Below are positions 10,029-19,221 of a stretch of 51,511 bases of DNA, one piece after another; positions within the stretch are counted from its first letter, which is position 1; each line of letters opens with the position of its first letter. A model generated the notes under the pieces. The model worked only from the letters and a program-made list of their open reading frames with translations, ran no database searches and was not told the DNA's origin. The position numbers and the translations under genes are program-made. Source of the DNA: an uncultured Flavobacteriaceae bacterium (GTDB lineage Bacteria > Bacteroidota > Bacteroidia > Flavobacteriales > Flavobacteriaceae); the NCBI GenBank assembly GCA_947502495.1, contig CANNAC010000016.1, positions 1 through 51,511 of the forward strand, in the 5' to 3' direction.

Positions 10029-10260
10029 ATTGGAATGTTTCTGTATTTCCATTACTATGAAATCGGATAAAACAAACACCTTTTGCAAACCGACTAACAT
10101 CGATAGTATTAGTATAAGCCAAAGTAGATTTCTGTATTACTTGTCCGGAAAGTGAAAATATTTCAGAAATAACATTTCCTTCTTTTTTAGCTACCGATAC
10201 GTTTAAAAAATCGGTAACCGGATTGGGATAAATCGTAATAGAAGTAACCTTCTCTTCCAT
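10018..10260 (-). CDS. Orphan T9SS type A sorting domain, no signal peptide
   Basis: The 80-residue product is almost nothing but a C-terminal T9SS sorting domain: ITIYPNPVTDFLNV near the start, SLSGQVIQKS in the middle, IDVSRFAKGVCFIRF and a short final strand. There is no signal peptide, and an in-frame TGA lies nine bases upstream of the ATG, so the N-terminus is not simply mis-called. An AGGAG sits two bases before the ATG. It is either the remnant of a longer secreted protein or a genuine free-standing domain. A cytoplasmic fragment could not use T9SS without an export signal. Confidence 0.6.
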   Translation of the reverse strand: MEEKVTSITIYPNPVTDFLNVSVAKKEGNVISEIFSLSGQVIQKSTLAYTNTIDVSRFAKGVCFIRFHSNGNTETFQFIK

Positions 10261-10384
10261 AACTCCTCATGTATATGAATTTAATTGTGCCGCATGACCT
10301 ATAACAAATTAGCAAAAATTTAAATATTACGCTAAAAGGTTTTCTTTATTATACATATATTTACTAGCATTTAAATTGAACACC

Positions 10385-10870
10385 ATGAATACATCCTATA
10401 AAGTAAAAGTCAATAATACAACCGAAATTGATATTACCAAAGATGCTGCTTTAGCATTAGATACTATAGAAATAGCGCCATCCCAATTTCATATTCTTCA
10501 GAATAACCATTCTTTTAAAGCGGAAATTACCGAAGGAAACTTTGAGAAAAGAGCATACCAAGTAAAAGTAAACAACAACACCTATAACATAAACATTTTA
10601 AACGATTTAGATGTTTTAATAAAGCAAATGGGATTTGAAATCGGTGCCACCAAAATGGTGAACGATATAAAAGCTCCAATGCCGGGATTAATCCTAGATA
10701 TCATTGCAAAAGTCGGACAAGAAGTAAAAGAAGACGATGCGCTTTTAATATTAGAAGCCATGAAAATGGAGAACGTTTTAACTTCACCTAGAGATGGAGT
10801 TATAAAGTCTATTTCTGTTACAAAAGGTGATGCTGTAGATAAAAACCAATTACTAATTAAATTCGAATAA
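10385..10870 (+). CDS. Acyl-CoA carboxylase biotin carboxyl carrier subunit
   Basis: The 161-residue product ends in a biotinyl/lipoyl domain (about 90-161) with the biotinylation motif EAMKMEN, Lys127 being the modified residue. The N-terminal half is beta-rich and precedes an Ala/Pro/Gly hinge (KAPMPGLI). I chose the ATG at 10385; an in-frame TTG nine bases earlier is a weaker option. It carries carboxyl-biotin between the biotin carboxylase at 10997 and the carboxyltransferase at 12555. Confidence 0.92.
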   Translation: MNTSYKVKVNNTTEIDITKDAALALDTIEIAPSQFHILQNNHSFKAEITEGNFEKRAYQVKVNNNTYNINILNDLDVLIKQMGFEIGATKMVNDIKAPMPGLILDIIAKVGQEVKEDDALLILEAMKMENVLTSPRDGVIKSISVTKGDAVDKNQLLIKFE

Positions 10871-10960
10871 TTCGAAAGTAGTTCGCGTGTTTTGTGATAC
10901 GTAAATCCTATGGAGAACTTCCTACTAAGTTTTAAAAAATTTGTAGGTACAAAAATAAGA

Positions 10961-10978
10961 TTTCCGTTTTCACGGAAA
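10961..10978 (+). repeat. Short perfect hairpin just upstream of the biotin carboxylase gene
   Basis: TTTCCG and CGGAAA pair around a six-base loop, ending 18 bases before the ATG at 10997. There is no T-run, so it is not a good terminator. It may be a dispersed short palindrome or affect translation initiation. Confidence 0.5.
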
Positions 10979-10996
10979 TGAAAATTAAATTTATCG

Positions 10997-12439
10997 ATGA
11001 AAAAATTACTAATAGCAAACAGAGGAGAAATTGCAATTCGTGTTATGAAAACTGCAAAAAAAATGGGAATTAAAACCGTTGCAGTGTACTCTACTGCAGA
11101 TAGAAATGCGCCACATGTAAGGTTTGCAGACGAAGCCGTTTTAATTGGAGAAGCACCATCCAACAAATCGTATTTATTAGGAGATAAAATAATAGAAGTT
11201 GCAAAAAACTTGCAGGTAGATGCGATTCATCCTGGCTATGGTTTCTTATCGGAAAACGCAGATTTTGCCGAAGCTTGTGAAGAAAACAACATCCTATTTA
11301 TTGGTCCGAAATCTAAAGCCATTAAAATCATGGGATCAAAACTAGCAGCAAAAGAAGCCGTTAAAGCCTATAATATTCCTATGGTTCCTGGAACAGACGA
11401 AGCGATAACCGATATACCAGAAGCGAAAAAATTAGCAAAACAAATTGGCTTTCCTATTTTAATAAAAGCATCTGCTGGTGGAGGTGGAAAAGGAATGCGT
11501 GTTGTAGAAAAAGAAGCCGATTTCACATCACAAATGGATCGTGCTATTAGCGAAGCAGTAAATGCGTTTGGCGATGGTTCGGTTTTTATCGAAAAATATG
11601 TGACTTCACCACGACATATAGAAATTCAAATCATGGCAGACACCCATGGTAATGTGGTACATTTATTCGAGCGCGAATGCAGTGTACAACGTCGTCACCA
11701 AAAAGTAGTAGAAGAAGCACCTTCTGCAGTTTTAACTCCAGAAATGCGCGAAAAAATGGGCGAAGCGGCTATAAAAGTAGCCAAGTCTTGTGATTATGTT
11801 GGCGCTGGAACTGTGGAGTTTTTATTAGATGATGACCTTAATTTCTATTTCTTAGAAATGAATACCCGTTTACAAGTAGAACATCCTGTAACCGAATTAA
11901 TTACCAACACCGATTTAGTAGAACTGCAAATTCGTGTAGCAAGAGGCGAAACGCTTCCTATACAACAAGAAGATTTAAAAATTCATGGGCATGCCCTAGA
12001 ATTACGTGTGTATGCCGAAGATCCTTTAAACGATTTCTTACCAAGTGTTGGAAATCTAGAAGTTTATAAATTACCTGTTGGCGAAAATATTAGAGTCGAT
12101 AATGGTTTTGAACAAGGTATGGATATTCCTATTTATTACGATCCCATGCTTGCAAAATTGATTACCTACGGAAAAACAAGAGAAGAAGCCATCGAGCTTA
12201 TGATAAAGGCAATACACGATTATCAAGTAGAAGGTATTCAAACGACCTTGCCTTTCGGAACTTTTGTTTGCGAACATGAAGCGTTCCGTTCGGGGAACTT
12301 TGACACGCATTTTGTAAAGAAATATTATTCCGCGGAAGCGTTAAAAAGCAAGCAGGAAGAAGAAGCAAAAATTGCAGCCTTAATCGCTGTAAAACAATAT
12401 ATAGAAGATCAAAAAAAATTAAGATTACCTTTAAAATAG
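10997..12439 (+). CDS. accC: Biotin carboxylase subunit of acyl-CoA carboxylase
   Basis: The 480-residue product matches biotin carboxylases throughout. MKKLLIANRGEIAIRV opens the N-terminal domain, IHPGYGFLSEN lies at 77-87, the ATP-grasp Gly loop SAGGGGKGM at 159-167, and the catalytic region FLEMNTRLQVEHPVTE at about 287-302. It uses ATP and bicarbonate to carboxylate biotin on the carrier protein. About 30 C-terminal residues beyond the core are Lys/Glu-rich. It lies 126 bases after the carrier gene and 115 bases before the carboxyltransferase gene. Confidence 0.95.
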   Translation: MKKLLIANRGEIAIRVMKTAKKMGIKTVAVYSTADRNAPHVRFADEAVLIGEAPSNKSYLLGDKIIEVAKNLQVDAIHPGYGFLSENADFAEACEENNILFIGPKSKAIKIMGSKLAAKEAVKAYNIPMVPGTDEAITDIPEAKKLAKQIGFPILIKASAGGGGKGMRVVEKEADFTSQMDRAISEAVNAFGDGSVFIEKYVTSPRHIEIQIMADTHGNVVHLFERECSVQRRHQKVVEEAPSAVLTPEMREKMGEAAIKVAKSCDYVGAGTVEFLLDDDLNFYFLEMNTRLQVEHPVTELITNTDLVELQIRVARGETLPIQQEDLKIHGHALELRVYAEDPLNDFLPSVGNLEVYKLPVGENIRVDNGFEQGMDIPIYYDPMLAKLITYGKTREEAIELMIKAIHDYQVEGIQTTLPFGTFVCEHEAFRSGNFDTHFVKKYYSAEALKSKQEEEAKIAALIAVKQYIEDQKKLRLPLK

Positions 12440-12512
12440 TTAGCAGTTTTCAGTCGCAGTATCTAGTAAACTCCAATGTTTATCAAAACGACTAAACCGC
12501 AATGAAATAAAT

Positions 12513-12540
12513 AGATTCTGCATCGTAGCGCAGAATGACA
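12513..12540. repeat. REP-like palindromic element between the carboxylase genes
   Basis: ATTCTGC at 12515-12521 pairs with GCAGAAT at 12530-12536. Read on the minus strand the element has the form gtcatt...aatct, the same outer frame as the three elements at 46797-47233, and it shares the cgtagcgc core with the one at 47151. It therefore looks like a member of the same dispersed family. Confidence 0.6.
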
Positions 12541-12554
12541 AAATTGAAAATAAT

Positions 12555-14096
12555 ATGGAATCCAAAATAAAAAACCTTAACGAAAAACTTGCTAAAGCCT
12601 TTTTAGGTGGCGGACAAGCACGAATAGACAAGCAACACGAAAAGAAAAAACTAACCGCCAGAGAACGCGTTATGTATTTGCTAGACGAAGGTTCTTTTGA
12701 AGAAATTGGCGCTTTGGTAACGCATAGAACCAAAGACTTTGACATGGAAAAGCAACAGTTTTATGGTGATGGTGTGGTTACTGGTTATGGTACCGTAAAT
12801 GGTCGACTTATCTATGTATTTGCACAAGATTTCACTGTTTTTGGCGGTTCTTTATCGGAAACACATGCAGAGAAAATTTGTAAGGTTATGGATTTAGCAC
12901 TTAAAGTTGGTGCGCCTTTAATTGGCTTAAACGATTCTGGTGGCGCACGTATTCAAGAAGGCGTTCGCTCTCTTGGTGGTTATGCCGACATTTTTTATAA
13001 AAACGTACAATCGTCCGGAGTTATTCCTCAGATATCTGCAATCATGGGACCTTGTGCTGGAGGCGCAGTATATTCTCCTGCAATGACCGATTTTACCATT
13101 ATGGTAGAAGATACTAGTTACATGTTTGTAACGGGTCCGAATGTTGTAAAAACAGTAACCAATGAAGAAGTTACCAGCGAAGAACTTGGAGGAGCAAGTA
13201 CACATTCTACCAAATCTGGAGTAGCACATAAAACATCTTCTAATGACGTGGAATGTTTAGAAGATATCAAAAAACTATTAAGCTATTTACCACAAAATAA
13301 TACCGAAACTCCTGCCCTACTTCCTTTTGAATTAAAGAATGAAGTACGAGAAAGTTTATCGACTATTATTCCTAGCAATGCGAACAAACCGTATGACATG
13401 CATGCTGTTATTTCGGGAATCATTGACGAAGATTCTTTTTATGAAATCCATAAAGATTATGCCGAAAATATTCTAGTTGGTTTTGCACGCTTAGGCGGAA
13501 GAAGTATTGGTATTGTGGCTAATCAGCCTATGTTTTTAGCTGGAGTTTTAGATGTAAATAGTTCTAAAAAAGCGGCTCGTTTTGTCCGTTTTTGCGATGC
13601 TTTTAATATTCCGTTACTTACATTAGAAGACGTACCAGGTTTTTTACCAGGAACCGATCAAGAATGGAATGGTATTATTGTGCATGGTGCAAAACTTTTA
13701 TATGCTTTTAGTGAAGCTACCGTTCCAAGAATTACGGTAATTACTAGAAAAGCATATGGTGGTGCTTATGATGTAATGAATTCTAAACACATAGGATCGG
13801 ATATGAATTTTGCTTGGCCAAGTGCAGAAATTGCTGTTATGGGCGCAAAAGGTGCTGCCGAAATTATCTTTAAAAAGGAAATTAATGCCGCGGAAGATAA
13901 AGACGCGAAATGGAAAGAAAAAGAAGCAGAATATGCCGAACTTTTTGCGAATCCGTATAGCGCAGCAGAACGCGGTTTTATAGATGAAGTGATTCTACCT
14001 AAAGATACTAGACGCAAGCTAATTAAAGCCTTTGCAATGCTCGAGAACAAAGAGGTGGCACGACCAAAACGTAAGCATGGTAATATTCCTTTATAA
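12555..14096 (+). CDS. pccB: Acyl-CoA carboxylase carboxyltransferase (propionyl-CoA carboxylase beta-like)
   Basis: The 513-residue product is a single-chain carboxyltransferase with both crotonase-like halves. Propionyl-CoA carboxylase beta hallmarks are clear: [31 protein letters not shown] at about 124-140, [14 protein letters not shown] at about 163-176, [10 protein letters not shown], and in the second half [20 protein letters not shown] and [11 protein letters not shown]. It transfers the carboxyl group from biotin to propionyl-CoA or a similar acyl-CoA. With the two preceding genes all three activities are present, feeding propionyl-CoA into methylmalonyl-CoA. Acetyl-CoA as an extra substrate cannot be excluded. 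Confidence 0.92.
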   Translation: MESKIKNLNEKLAKAFLGGGQARIDKQHEKKKLTARERVMYLLDEGSFEEIGALVTHRTKDFDMEKQQFYGDGVVTGYGTVNGRLIYVFAQDFTVFGGSLSETHAEKICKVMDLALKVGAPLIGLNDSGGARIQEGVRSLGGYADIFYKNVQSSGVIPQISAIMGPCAGGAVYSPAMTDFTIMVEDTSYMFVTGPNVVKTVTNEEVTSEELGGASTHSTKSGVAHKTSSNDVECLEDIKKLLSYLPQNNTETPALLPFELKNEVRESLSTIIPSNANKPYDMHAVISGIIDEDSFYEIHKDYAENILVGFARLGGRSIGIVANQPMFLAGVLDVNSSKKAARFVRFCDAFNIPLLTLEDVPGFLPGTDQEWNGIIVHGAKLLYAFSEATVPRITVITRKAYGGAYDVMNSKHIGSDMNFAWPSAEIAVMGAKGAAEIIFKKEINAAEDKDAKWKEKEAEYAELFANPYSAAERGFIDEVILPKDTRRKLIKAFAMLENKEVARPKRKHGNIPL

Positions 14097-14124
14097 AATA
14101 GATTAGATTCATAACCTTTCATTC

Positions 14125-15111
14125 ATGGACTACGCTCCTACTATTAGTAGTATAATCTCGCCAGAATATCTTTCCGAATTTGTGAAAGTTCATTATAATC
14201 TGGACGATTCCACAACGTGTAGCGTTTTAAAAACGGGTGTGAATCATACCTATTTAATTTCCGCTACAGGCAAAAAGTATGTGTTACGCGTTTATTTTTT
14301 AGATTGGAGAACGCCAAACGAAATTGAAGCAGAATTAAAATTATTAGACTATTTAAAGGCCAATGCAATTTCTGTTTCCTTTCCTATAAAAGATAAAAAC
14401 GACCAATATATTCAAAGGATACCAGCTTCTGAAGGGAAACGTTATGCGGTTTTGTTTTCGTATGCGGAAGGAGAATCAATACGAAATCCTTCCAAAGAAA
14501 TTTGCTTTCAACTTGGTGAAACTATGGCTAAATTTCATCAGCTCACAGTAAACCATTCGATTAACAGAATAGATTATAATTCTAAAACACTTGTACATGA
14601 AGCCTATGAAGCTGCAACCAATTTCTTCCAAGAAGATTCTGAAGAAATGCAGTATTATAAACGCGCAAAGACTAGAATTACTTCAGAATTTGAGAATGCC
14701 GATACCAGCAAATTAAGAAGCGGAACTATTCATTTAGACTTCTGGTATGAAAATATGAAGATTAAAAACGCATCAGAAATTACATTATTCGATTTTGATA
14801 ATTGTGGTAATGGATGGCAGTTTTTAGATATTTCCTATAGTTTGATGATTCTTTTTAGAAACGAACCCGATAAAGAATCTTTTAAAGAAAAGCAAAGCAG
14901 TTTTTATGAAGGTTATGCGTCTATCACGCCGCTTTCAAAAGAAGAAAAAAGATTGATTCCTTTTGGTAGTTTGGCTATTTGGTTACATTATAATGGGATT
15001 CATATAAAACGTTTCAATGATTTTTCGAACCCATTTTTAAGTGAAGATTTTTTAAAATATTGGATCCATACGGTACAACAATGGATGGCGTTTCATGCTA
15101 TAGAAATCTAA
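14125..15111 (+). CDS. APH-family phosphotransferase (aminoglycoside/homoserine-kinase-like fold)
   Basis: The 328-residue product has the kinase-like APH fold. TGVNHTYLI resembles the nucleotide loop and YVLRVY contains the likely ATP-contacting basic residue. HLDFWYENM at 203-211 is the catalytic loop (Asp205, Asn210), and LFDFDNCGNG at 222-230 carries the metal-binding acidic residue. It begins 28 bases after the carboxyltransferase gene and is probably in the same transcript. It resembles SrkA/homoserine kinase type II proteins, but the substrate is unknown and antibiotic resistance should not be assumed. Confidence 0.82.
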   Translation: MDYAPTISSIISPEYLSEFVKVHYNLDDSTTCSVLKTGVNHTYLISATGKKYVLRVYFLDWRTPNEIEAELKLLDYLKANAISVSFPIKDKNDQYIQRIPASEGKRYAVLFSYAEGESIRNPSKEICFQLGETMAKFHQLTVNHSINRIDYNSKTLVHEAYEAATNFFQEDSEEMQYYKRAKTRITSEFENADTSKLRSGTIHLDFWYENMKIKNASEITLFDFDNCGNGWQFLDISYSLMILFRNEPDKESFKEKQSSFYEGYASITPLSKEEKRLIPFGSLAIWLHYNGIHIKRFNDFSNPFLSEDFLKYWIHTVQQWMAFHAIEI

Positions 15112-15119
15112 AAATATCG

Positions 15120-15170
15120 AACGCTAAACAGGCTATAATTTAAAAATGGTAAGACCAAAAATTTAGCGTT
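15120..15170. repeat. Inverted repeat after the APH gene
   Basis: AACGCTAAA at 15120-15128 is perfectly complementary to TTTAGCGTT at 15162-15170, with a 33-base spacer. It starts nine bases after the APH stop codon. No T-run follows, so its use as a terminator is doubtful. Confidence 0.45.
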
Positions 15171-15286
15171 AGACGACTTCTTTATTCTTCCTTTTAAAAT
15201 ATTAACATATTCTAGAGATCCTAATGCGCGTAAAGTATCGTATTTACTATATAATAGAAATATGAACTTAGTATAAACTTTAACAC

Positions 15287-15315
15287 TTTAGTAGTGAGCG
15301 AATTAAATATCTTTG
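15287..15315 (+). promoter_or_regulatory. Candidate promoter of the serine hydrolase gene
   Basis: TATCTTTG at 15308-15315 is an exact Bacteroidota -7 box (TAnnTTTG). A weak -33 element (TTTAG, 15287-15291) is 16 bases upstream. Expected transcription start is about 15320, which gives a leader of about 25 bases before the ATG at 15346 and rules out the upstream TTG at 15313 as the start codon. Confidence 0.5.
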
Positions 15316-15345
15316 ACTATATTCTTAAATCGTATAAAAAATAAA

Positions 15346-16266
15346 ATGAAAACAAAATTGTTTATTGTGTTATTTCTAGGTCTTAACCTATTCATTAATG
15401 GACAAAACGGATTACCTATTCAAGTAGATAATTCCAAAATAGTGCCGTTAACTTCTCTTAAAAATACGTCTTTACAAGACAATTTAGAAATGCAGCTAAA
15501 TGCAAATCCCAGTTGGAAGAAATTAATTTCGCAAAATAAAATGTCTGTTGGTATTGTGGATTTAAGCAATCCGGACCACGTGAGATATGCAAGTGTAAAT
15601 GGAGAATATATGATGTATGCAGCAAGTTTGCCTAAGATTGCTGTTTTATTATCTGCCATGGATGCTATTGATAAAGGCGAACTAAAAGAGACTGCTGAAG
15701 TTAAAACAGATATGCGTTTAATGATTAGCAAATCGAATAATGCAGCATCTACAAGAATGATCGATCGATTAGGTTATGAGAAAATCGAATCGGTAATGAC
15801 AGATCCTAAATACATGTTTTATGACGAAGATTGCGGTGGTGGTTTATGGGTTGGAAAACGCTATGGCGGCGGTGGAGACACAAATAGAGAACCATTAAAA
15901 AACTTAAGTCATGCAGCTACTGTTGATCAAGTTTGTCGTTATTACTACTTATTAGCGCACGGAAAACTGGTAAATAACAAACGTTCTAAGCAAATGCTTG
16001 CTATCATGGGCAATCCAGATTTACATCATAAATTTGTAAATTCTATTGAAAAAATCGCACCACAAGCACAATTATTTAGAAAATCTGGCTCTTGGCAAAC
16101 CTATCATTCAGATTCTATTTTAGTTTGGGGAAATGCCCCAGACAGACGCTATATTCTAGTAGCATTAATAGATGATGCGAATGGCGAACAAATTATAAGA
16201 AGTCTAGTAAACCCAATTGAGAAAGCATTAAAGAAACACGAAAGAACAAAGTTCGCTTCCAACTAG
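15346..16266 (+). CDS. Exported class A beta-lactamase-like serine hydrolase
   Basis: The 306-residue product has a signal peptide of about 20 residues (MKTKLFIVLFLGLNLFINGQ). The SxxK catalytic pair is Ser94-Leu-Pro-Lys97, the SxN motif is Ser130-Asn-Asn132, and the KTG-equivalent is KSG at 246-248, in the correct order and spacing for the penicillin-binding/beta-lactamase superfamily. The omega loop is unusual (GGGLWVGKRYGGGGDTNREPLKN) and lacks a standard ExxLN, so real beta-lactam hydrolysis is uncertain. It acts in the periplasm or on the outer surface. It is 123 bases upstream of the transporter-HEAT gene on the same strand. Confidence 0.82.
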   Translation: MKTKLFIVLFLGLNLFINGQNGLPIQVDNSKIVPLTSLKNTSLQDNLEMQLNANPSWKKLISQNKMSVGIVDLSNPDHVRYASVNGEYMMYAASLPKIAVLLSAMDAIDKGELKETAEVKTDMRLMISKSNNAASTRMIDRLGYEKIESVMTDPKYMFYDEDCGGGLWVGKRYGGGGDTNREPLKNLSHAATVDQVCRYYYLLAHGKLVNNKRSKQMLAIMGNPDLHHKFVNSIEKIAPQAQLFRKSGSWQTYHSDSILVWGNAPDRRYILVALIDDANGEQIIRSLVNPIEKALKKHERTKFASN

Positions 16267-16389
16267 AAGTTTCTTATTCTTACATATTATAGTTAATATC
16301 TATTCCATTATTTTCCTTAACGGACTAATAACTAGAATAAATATTAACTATTTTTGTTTGGTATAAATCTCATACAATAAAACACCTTG

Positions 16390-19221
16390 ATGTCCATAAT
16401 TCATATTCTGAAACGAAATATTTTAAAGGTTTTTGATTTAAGGGAAGAAGAGTTAAACAAGACACTTCTCCTTCAGTTTAATATTTTCATATTAATCACT
16501 ACATTATTAATAATCAAGCCTACTATTAATTCGCTTTTCTTATCTGAATTAACTTCAGATGCATTACCATTAGGCTATGTTTTTACTGCTATCATGGCCA
16601 TAATAGGTTCTTATTTTTATGATAAGGCATTAGAGAAATATGCCTTAAATATTATTATTGACAGAACATTAATAGGTTCTATTATATCATTAATAATATT
16701 TGGTGTTGGTTTAAACTTGAACATAATTACTGGATTTTTATTATATATACCATACATTTGGGTTGCCATTTTCGGGTTACTAACTGCTTCCCAATTTTGG
16801 ATTTTAGCCAACCTCGTTTATAATTTTAGAGAAGCAAAACGCGTGTTTGGTTTTATTGGAGCTGGAGCAATAGCTGGTGGTATATTTGGAGGCTACTTAA
16901 CCTCTTTACTTACTAATTTTATAAATACCGAAGATTTACTTTTTGTTGCTGCTTTATTATTAATCATATGTATTGTAATCACCAGATTTATTTGGAAAAC
17001 AGAAGTTATTGAACTAACTCCTTTTCAAGTATCTTTTAGAAGTAATCCAAAAGGAGATTCCCCTTTCAAACTAATAAAGCAATCCAAGCTTTTAAGTTTA
17101 ATAGCCTTAGTTATTGGTATTAGTGTTTTAGTGGCAAAATTAGTAGACTATCAATATAGTGATTATGCTTCTCGTTTAATTGATGACCAAGATGCACTTA
17201 CGTCCTTTTTCGGATTTTGGTTATCTACTTTAAGTGTTATTTCCTTAATTATTCAATTATTCTTAACGAAACGTATTGTAGGAACTTTTGGTGTCGGAAA
17301 ATCACTACTATGGTTGCCTTCGGGAATCTTAATTGGTTCCATCCTATTACTTATAATTCCACAATTATGGGTGATTGTATTTATTAAAATTGTAGATGGT
17401 AGTTTAAAACAATCTATTAATAAAGCATCTACCGAATTGTTATCTATACCCATCCCTATAGACATTAAAAAGAAAACAAAAACCTTTACAGATGTTGTTG
17501 TAGATAGCATTGCTACCGGAATTGCTGGTTTTATTTTAATTTTCTTTATTAACGGATTAGATATCTCTTCTACCTATATCAGTATCATTATTATTGTTTT
17601 AATACTTGTTTGGCTCACGTTTATTTATTATTTAAGAAAAGAATATATAACTGCTTTTAAAGATTTGCTAGAAATATCTGGGCATAAAAAAGATAAACAT
17701 GTCAAGGAAGAAATTAAAGTCACATCCATTATCGATTCGGTAAAAAGAGTATTTCATACGGGAACCGAAAATCAGATTATTAATATGCTTACCAAAACGT
17801 TGGAAGAAAAAGATGAACGTTTTTTTAAAGGCATAAAAAATCTATTGCATCATCCTTCTTCTCGAGTAAAAGCTTTAGCTCTTGAAAACTTATACTTTCT
17901 AAAAACCGAAAACTTGTCCTTACAAATTGAAAACATGGTACAAGACAAAGACCAACATGTTACTACTTCGGCTTTTCGATATTTATTAAAAAACTATCAG
18001 CAAAATACCATCGTTTTATTTGAAAAATATATCAATAGCGAAGATAATACGATTAGCAACGCAGCACTATTAGGTTTATCCTTAGAGTTAAGAAATAATC
18101 AATTACTGCAAAACAAATTCAATTTAGAGCAAAAAATAGAAGATGCACTTACTAAATATTTAGAATTACAAAATGAAGAATTTAAAAACAATACCATAAA
18201 AGCTATTTTAGAAAGTATAGGTAATGCCAAATTAACCACATATTATAATGTGATTAAAACCCAATTGCTTTCCAAAGATATTGAGATTGTAAAAACAGCC
18301 ATACGTAGTGCTTCCAAAACCTTAGATTCTGATTTTTTAGATTTAATAATTGCACATTTATCGGTAAAAGAAACGAGATATATTGCCGTAGATGCTTTAT
18401 ATGCTTATAACGAACCCGTTATTGCTATTCTATATCATAAAATAATAACAGAAACTATTGACTTTGAAGATGCAGCCTTTGCTATATTAGTTATTGAAAA
18501 ATTTAAATCTCAGAAAGCAATCCATACTTTAATTCTGCTAACCAATGACACCGAACATACTGTAAAGGTGGAAGCTATTGAAGCATTAAAACGTTTAAAA
18601 TGGAAATATCCGCACTTAAAAATTAAAGATCGGTTTATAGTAGACAAAATTTTAGACGAATGTCAATTATATCAAAATACCTTAGCCGTAATACACACAC
18701 AAATTGTACTTCAGTATAAAAAGAAAGCGGCAGTAATAGAGTCTAAAGAGGAGAATGAAGCTAGAAACGGATTAATCCAAGTATTAGAACAACGTTTAGA
18801 TAGACAACTGCAACGTATTTTTAGGTTTTTAGGAATTAAATATCCACCTAACGATGTAGATCCTATTTTAAAGACCATTATAAATGGTAAGGAAGAACAG
18901 CGTATTCATGCCATTGAATTTTTGGATAACATATTAAATAGCCAACTTAAAAAAGAGTTGATTCCTTTAGCGGAATCCATTTTACTAGATTCTAATTCGG
19001 AAGAAAAAATTAAGAAATTAAATCTTAAGGTTTTAAGCGAATTAGAATGTTATCATGAATTATTAAAACGGAAAGATGTGAAATTAAAATTTGCAGTATT
19101 GTATCTTATTGAAAAATCTAATACTGCAAATTACAAATCCCTTTTAGAAATGATTTTAATTAATGAAACCAATAAAAAAATTAGAGCAAATACGGAAGCT
19201 CTTTTACGAACTATTTCTTAA
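16390..19221 (+). CDS. Nucleotide-transporter-like (NTT/MFS) membrane protein fused to HEAT repeats
   Basis: The 943-residue product has about ten to twelve transmembrane helices in residues 20-420. The stretch ASQFWILANLVYNFREAKRVFGFIGAGA resembles the conserved SQFW..AN....REAKR.FG.IGAG of ATP/ADP translocase-like (TLC/Npt1) proteins. Residues of about 440-943 are a cytoplasmic alpha-helical solenoid with HEAT-type repeats (SSRVKALALENLYFLK; HTVKVEAIEALKRLK). In obligate intracellular bacteria NTT proteins exchange ATP for ADP, but the role of these longer free-living relatives is not established. I chose the ATG at 16390 over the TTG directly before it. Its last 11 bases overlap the convergent hydrolase gene. 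Confidence 0.75.
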   Translation: MSIIHILKRNILKVFDLREEELNKTLLLQFNIFILITTLLIIKPTINSLFLSELTSDALPLGYVFTAIMAIIGSYFYDKALEKYALNIIIDRTLIGSIISLIIFGVGLNLNIITGFLLYIPYIWVAIFGLLTASQFWILANLVYNFREAKRVFGFIGAGAIAGGIFGGYLTSLLTNFINTEDLLFVAALLLIICIVITRFIWKTEVIELTPFQVSFRSNPKGDSPFKLIKQSKLLSLIALVIGISVLVAKLVDYQYSDYASRLIDDQDALTSFFGFWLSTLSVISLIIQLFLTKRIVGTFGVGKSLLWLPSGILIGSILLLIIPQLWVIVFIKIVDGSLKQSINKASTELLSIPIPIDIKKKTKTFTDVVVDSIATGIAGFILIFFINGLDISSTYISIIIIVLILVWLTFIYYLRKEYITAFKDLLEISGHKKDKHVKEEIKVTSIIDSVKRVFHTGTENQIINMLTKTLEEKDERFFKGIKNLLHHPSSRVKALALENLYFLKTENLSLQIENMVQDKDQHVTTSAFRYLLKNYQQNTIVLFEKYINSEDNTISNAALLGLSLELRNNQLLQNKFNLEQKIEDALTKYLELQNEEFKNNTIKAILESIGNAKLTTYYNVIKTQLLSKDIEIVKTAIRSASKTLDSDFLDLIIAHLSVKETRYIAVDALYAYNEPVIAILYHKIITETIDFEDAAFAILVIEKFKSQKAIHTLILLTNDTEHTVKVEAIEALKRLKWKYPHLKIKDRFIVDKILDECQLYQNTLAVIHTQIVLQYKKKAAVIESKEENEARNGLIQVLEQRLDRQLQRIFRFLGIKYPPNDVDPILKTIINGKEEQRIHAIEFLDNILNSQLKKELIPLAESILLDSNSEEKIKKLNLKVLSELECYHELLKRKDVKLKFAVLYLIEKSNTANYKSLLEMILINETNKKIRANTEALLRTIS

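Noticed and set aside
10582-11166. Minus-strand open frame across the carrier and biotin carboxylase genes
   Set aside because: Both genes on the plus strand are certain from motifs, and the antisense frame has no recognisable content.
12440-12745. Minus-strand open frame beginning in the carboxyltransferase gene
   Set aside because: It overlaps the certain pccB-like start and the palindromic element; composition matches an antisense shadow.
14125-15111. Aminoglycoside resistance kinase
   Set aside because: Only the general APH fold motifs are visible, and the metabolic operon context favours a housekeeping substrate.
15346-16266. Calling this a true beta-lactamase
   Set aside because: SxxK, SxN and KSG are present but the omega-loop ExxLN is not convincing, so resistance is not supported.
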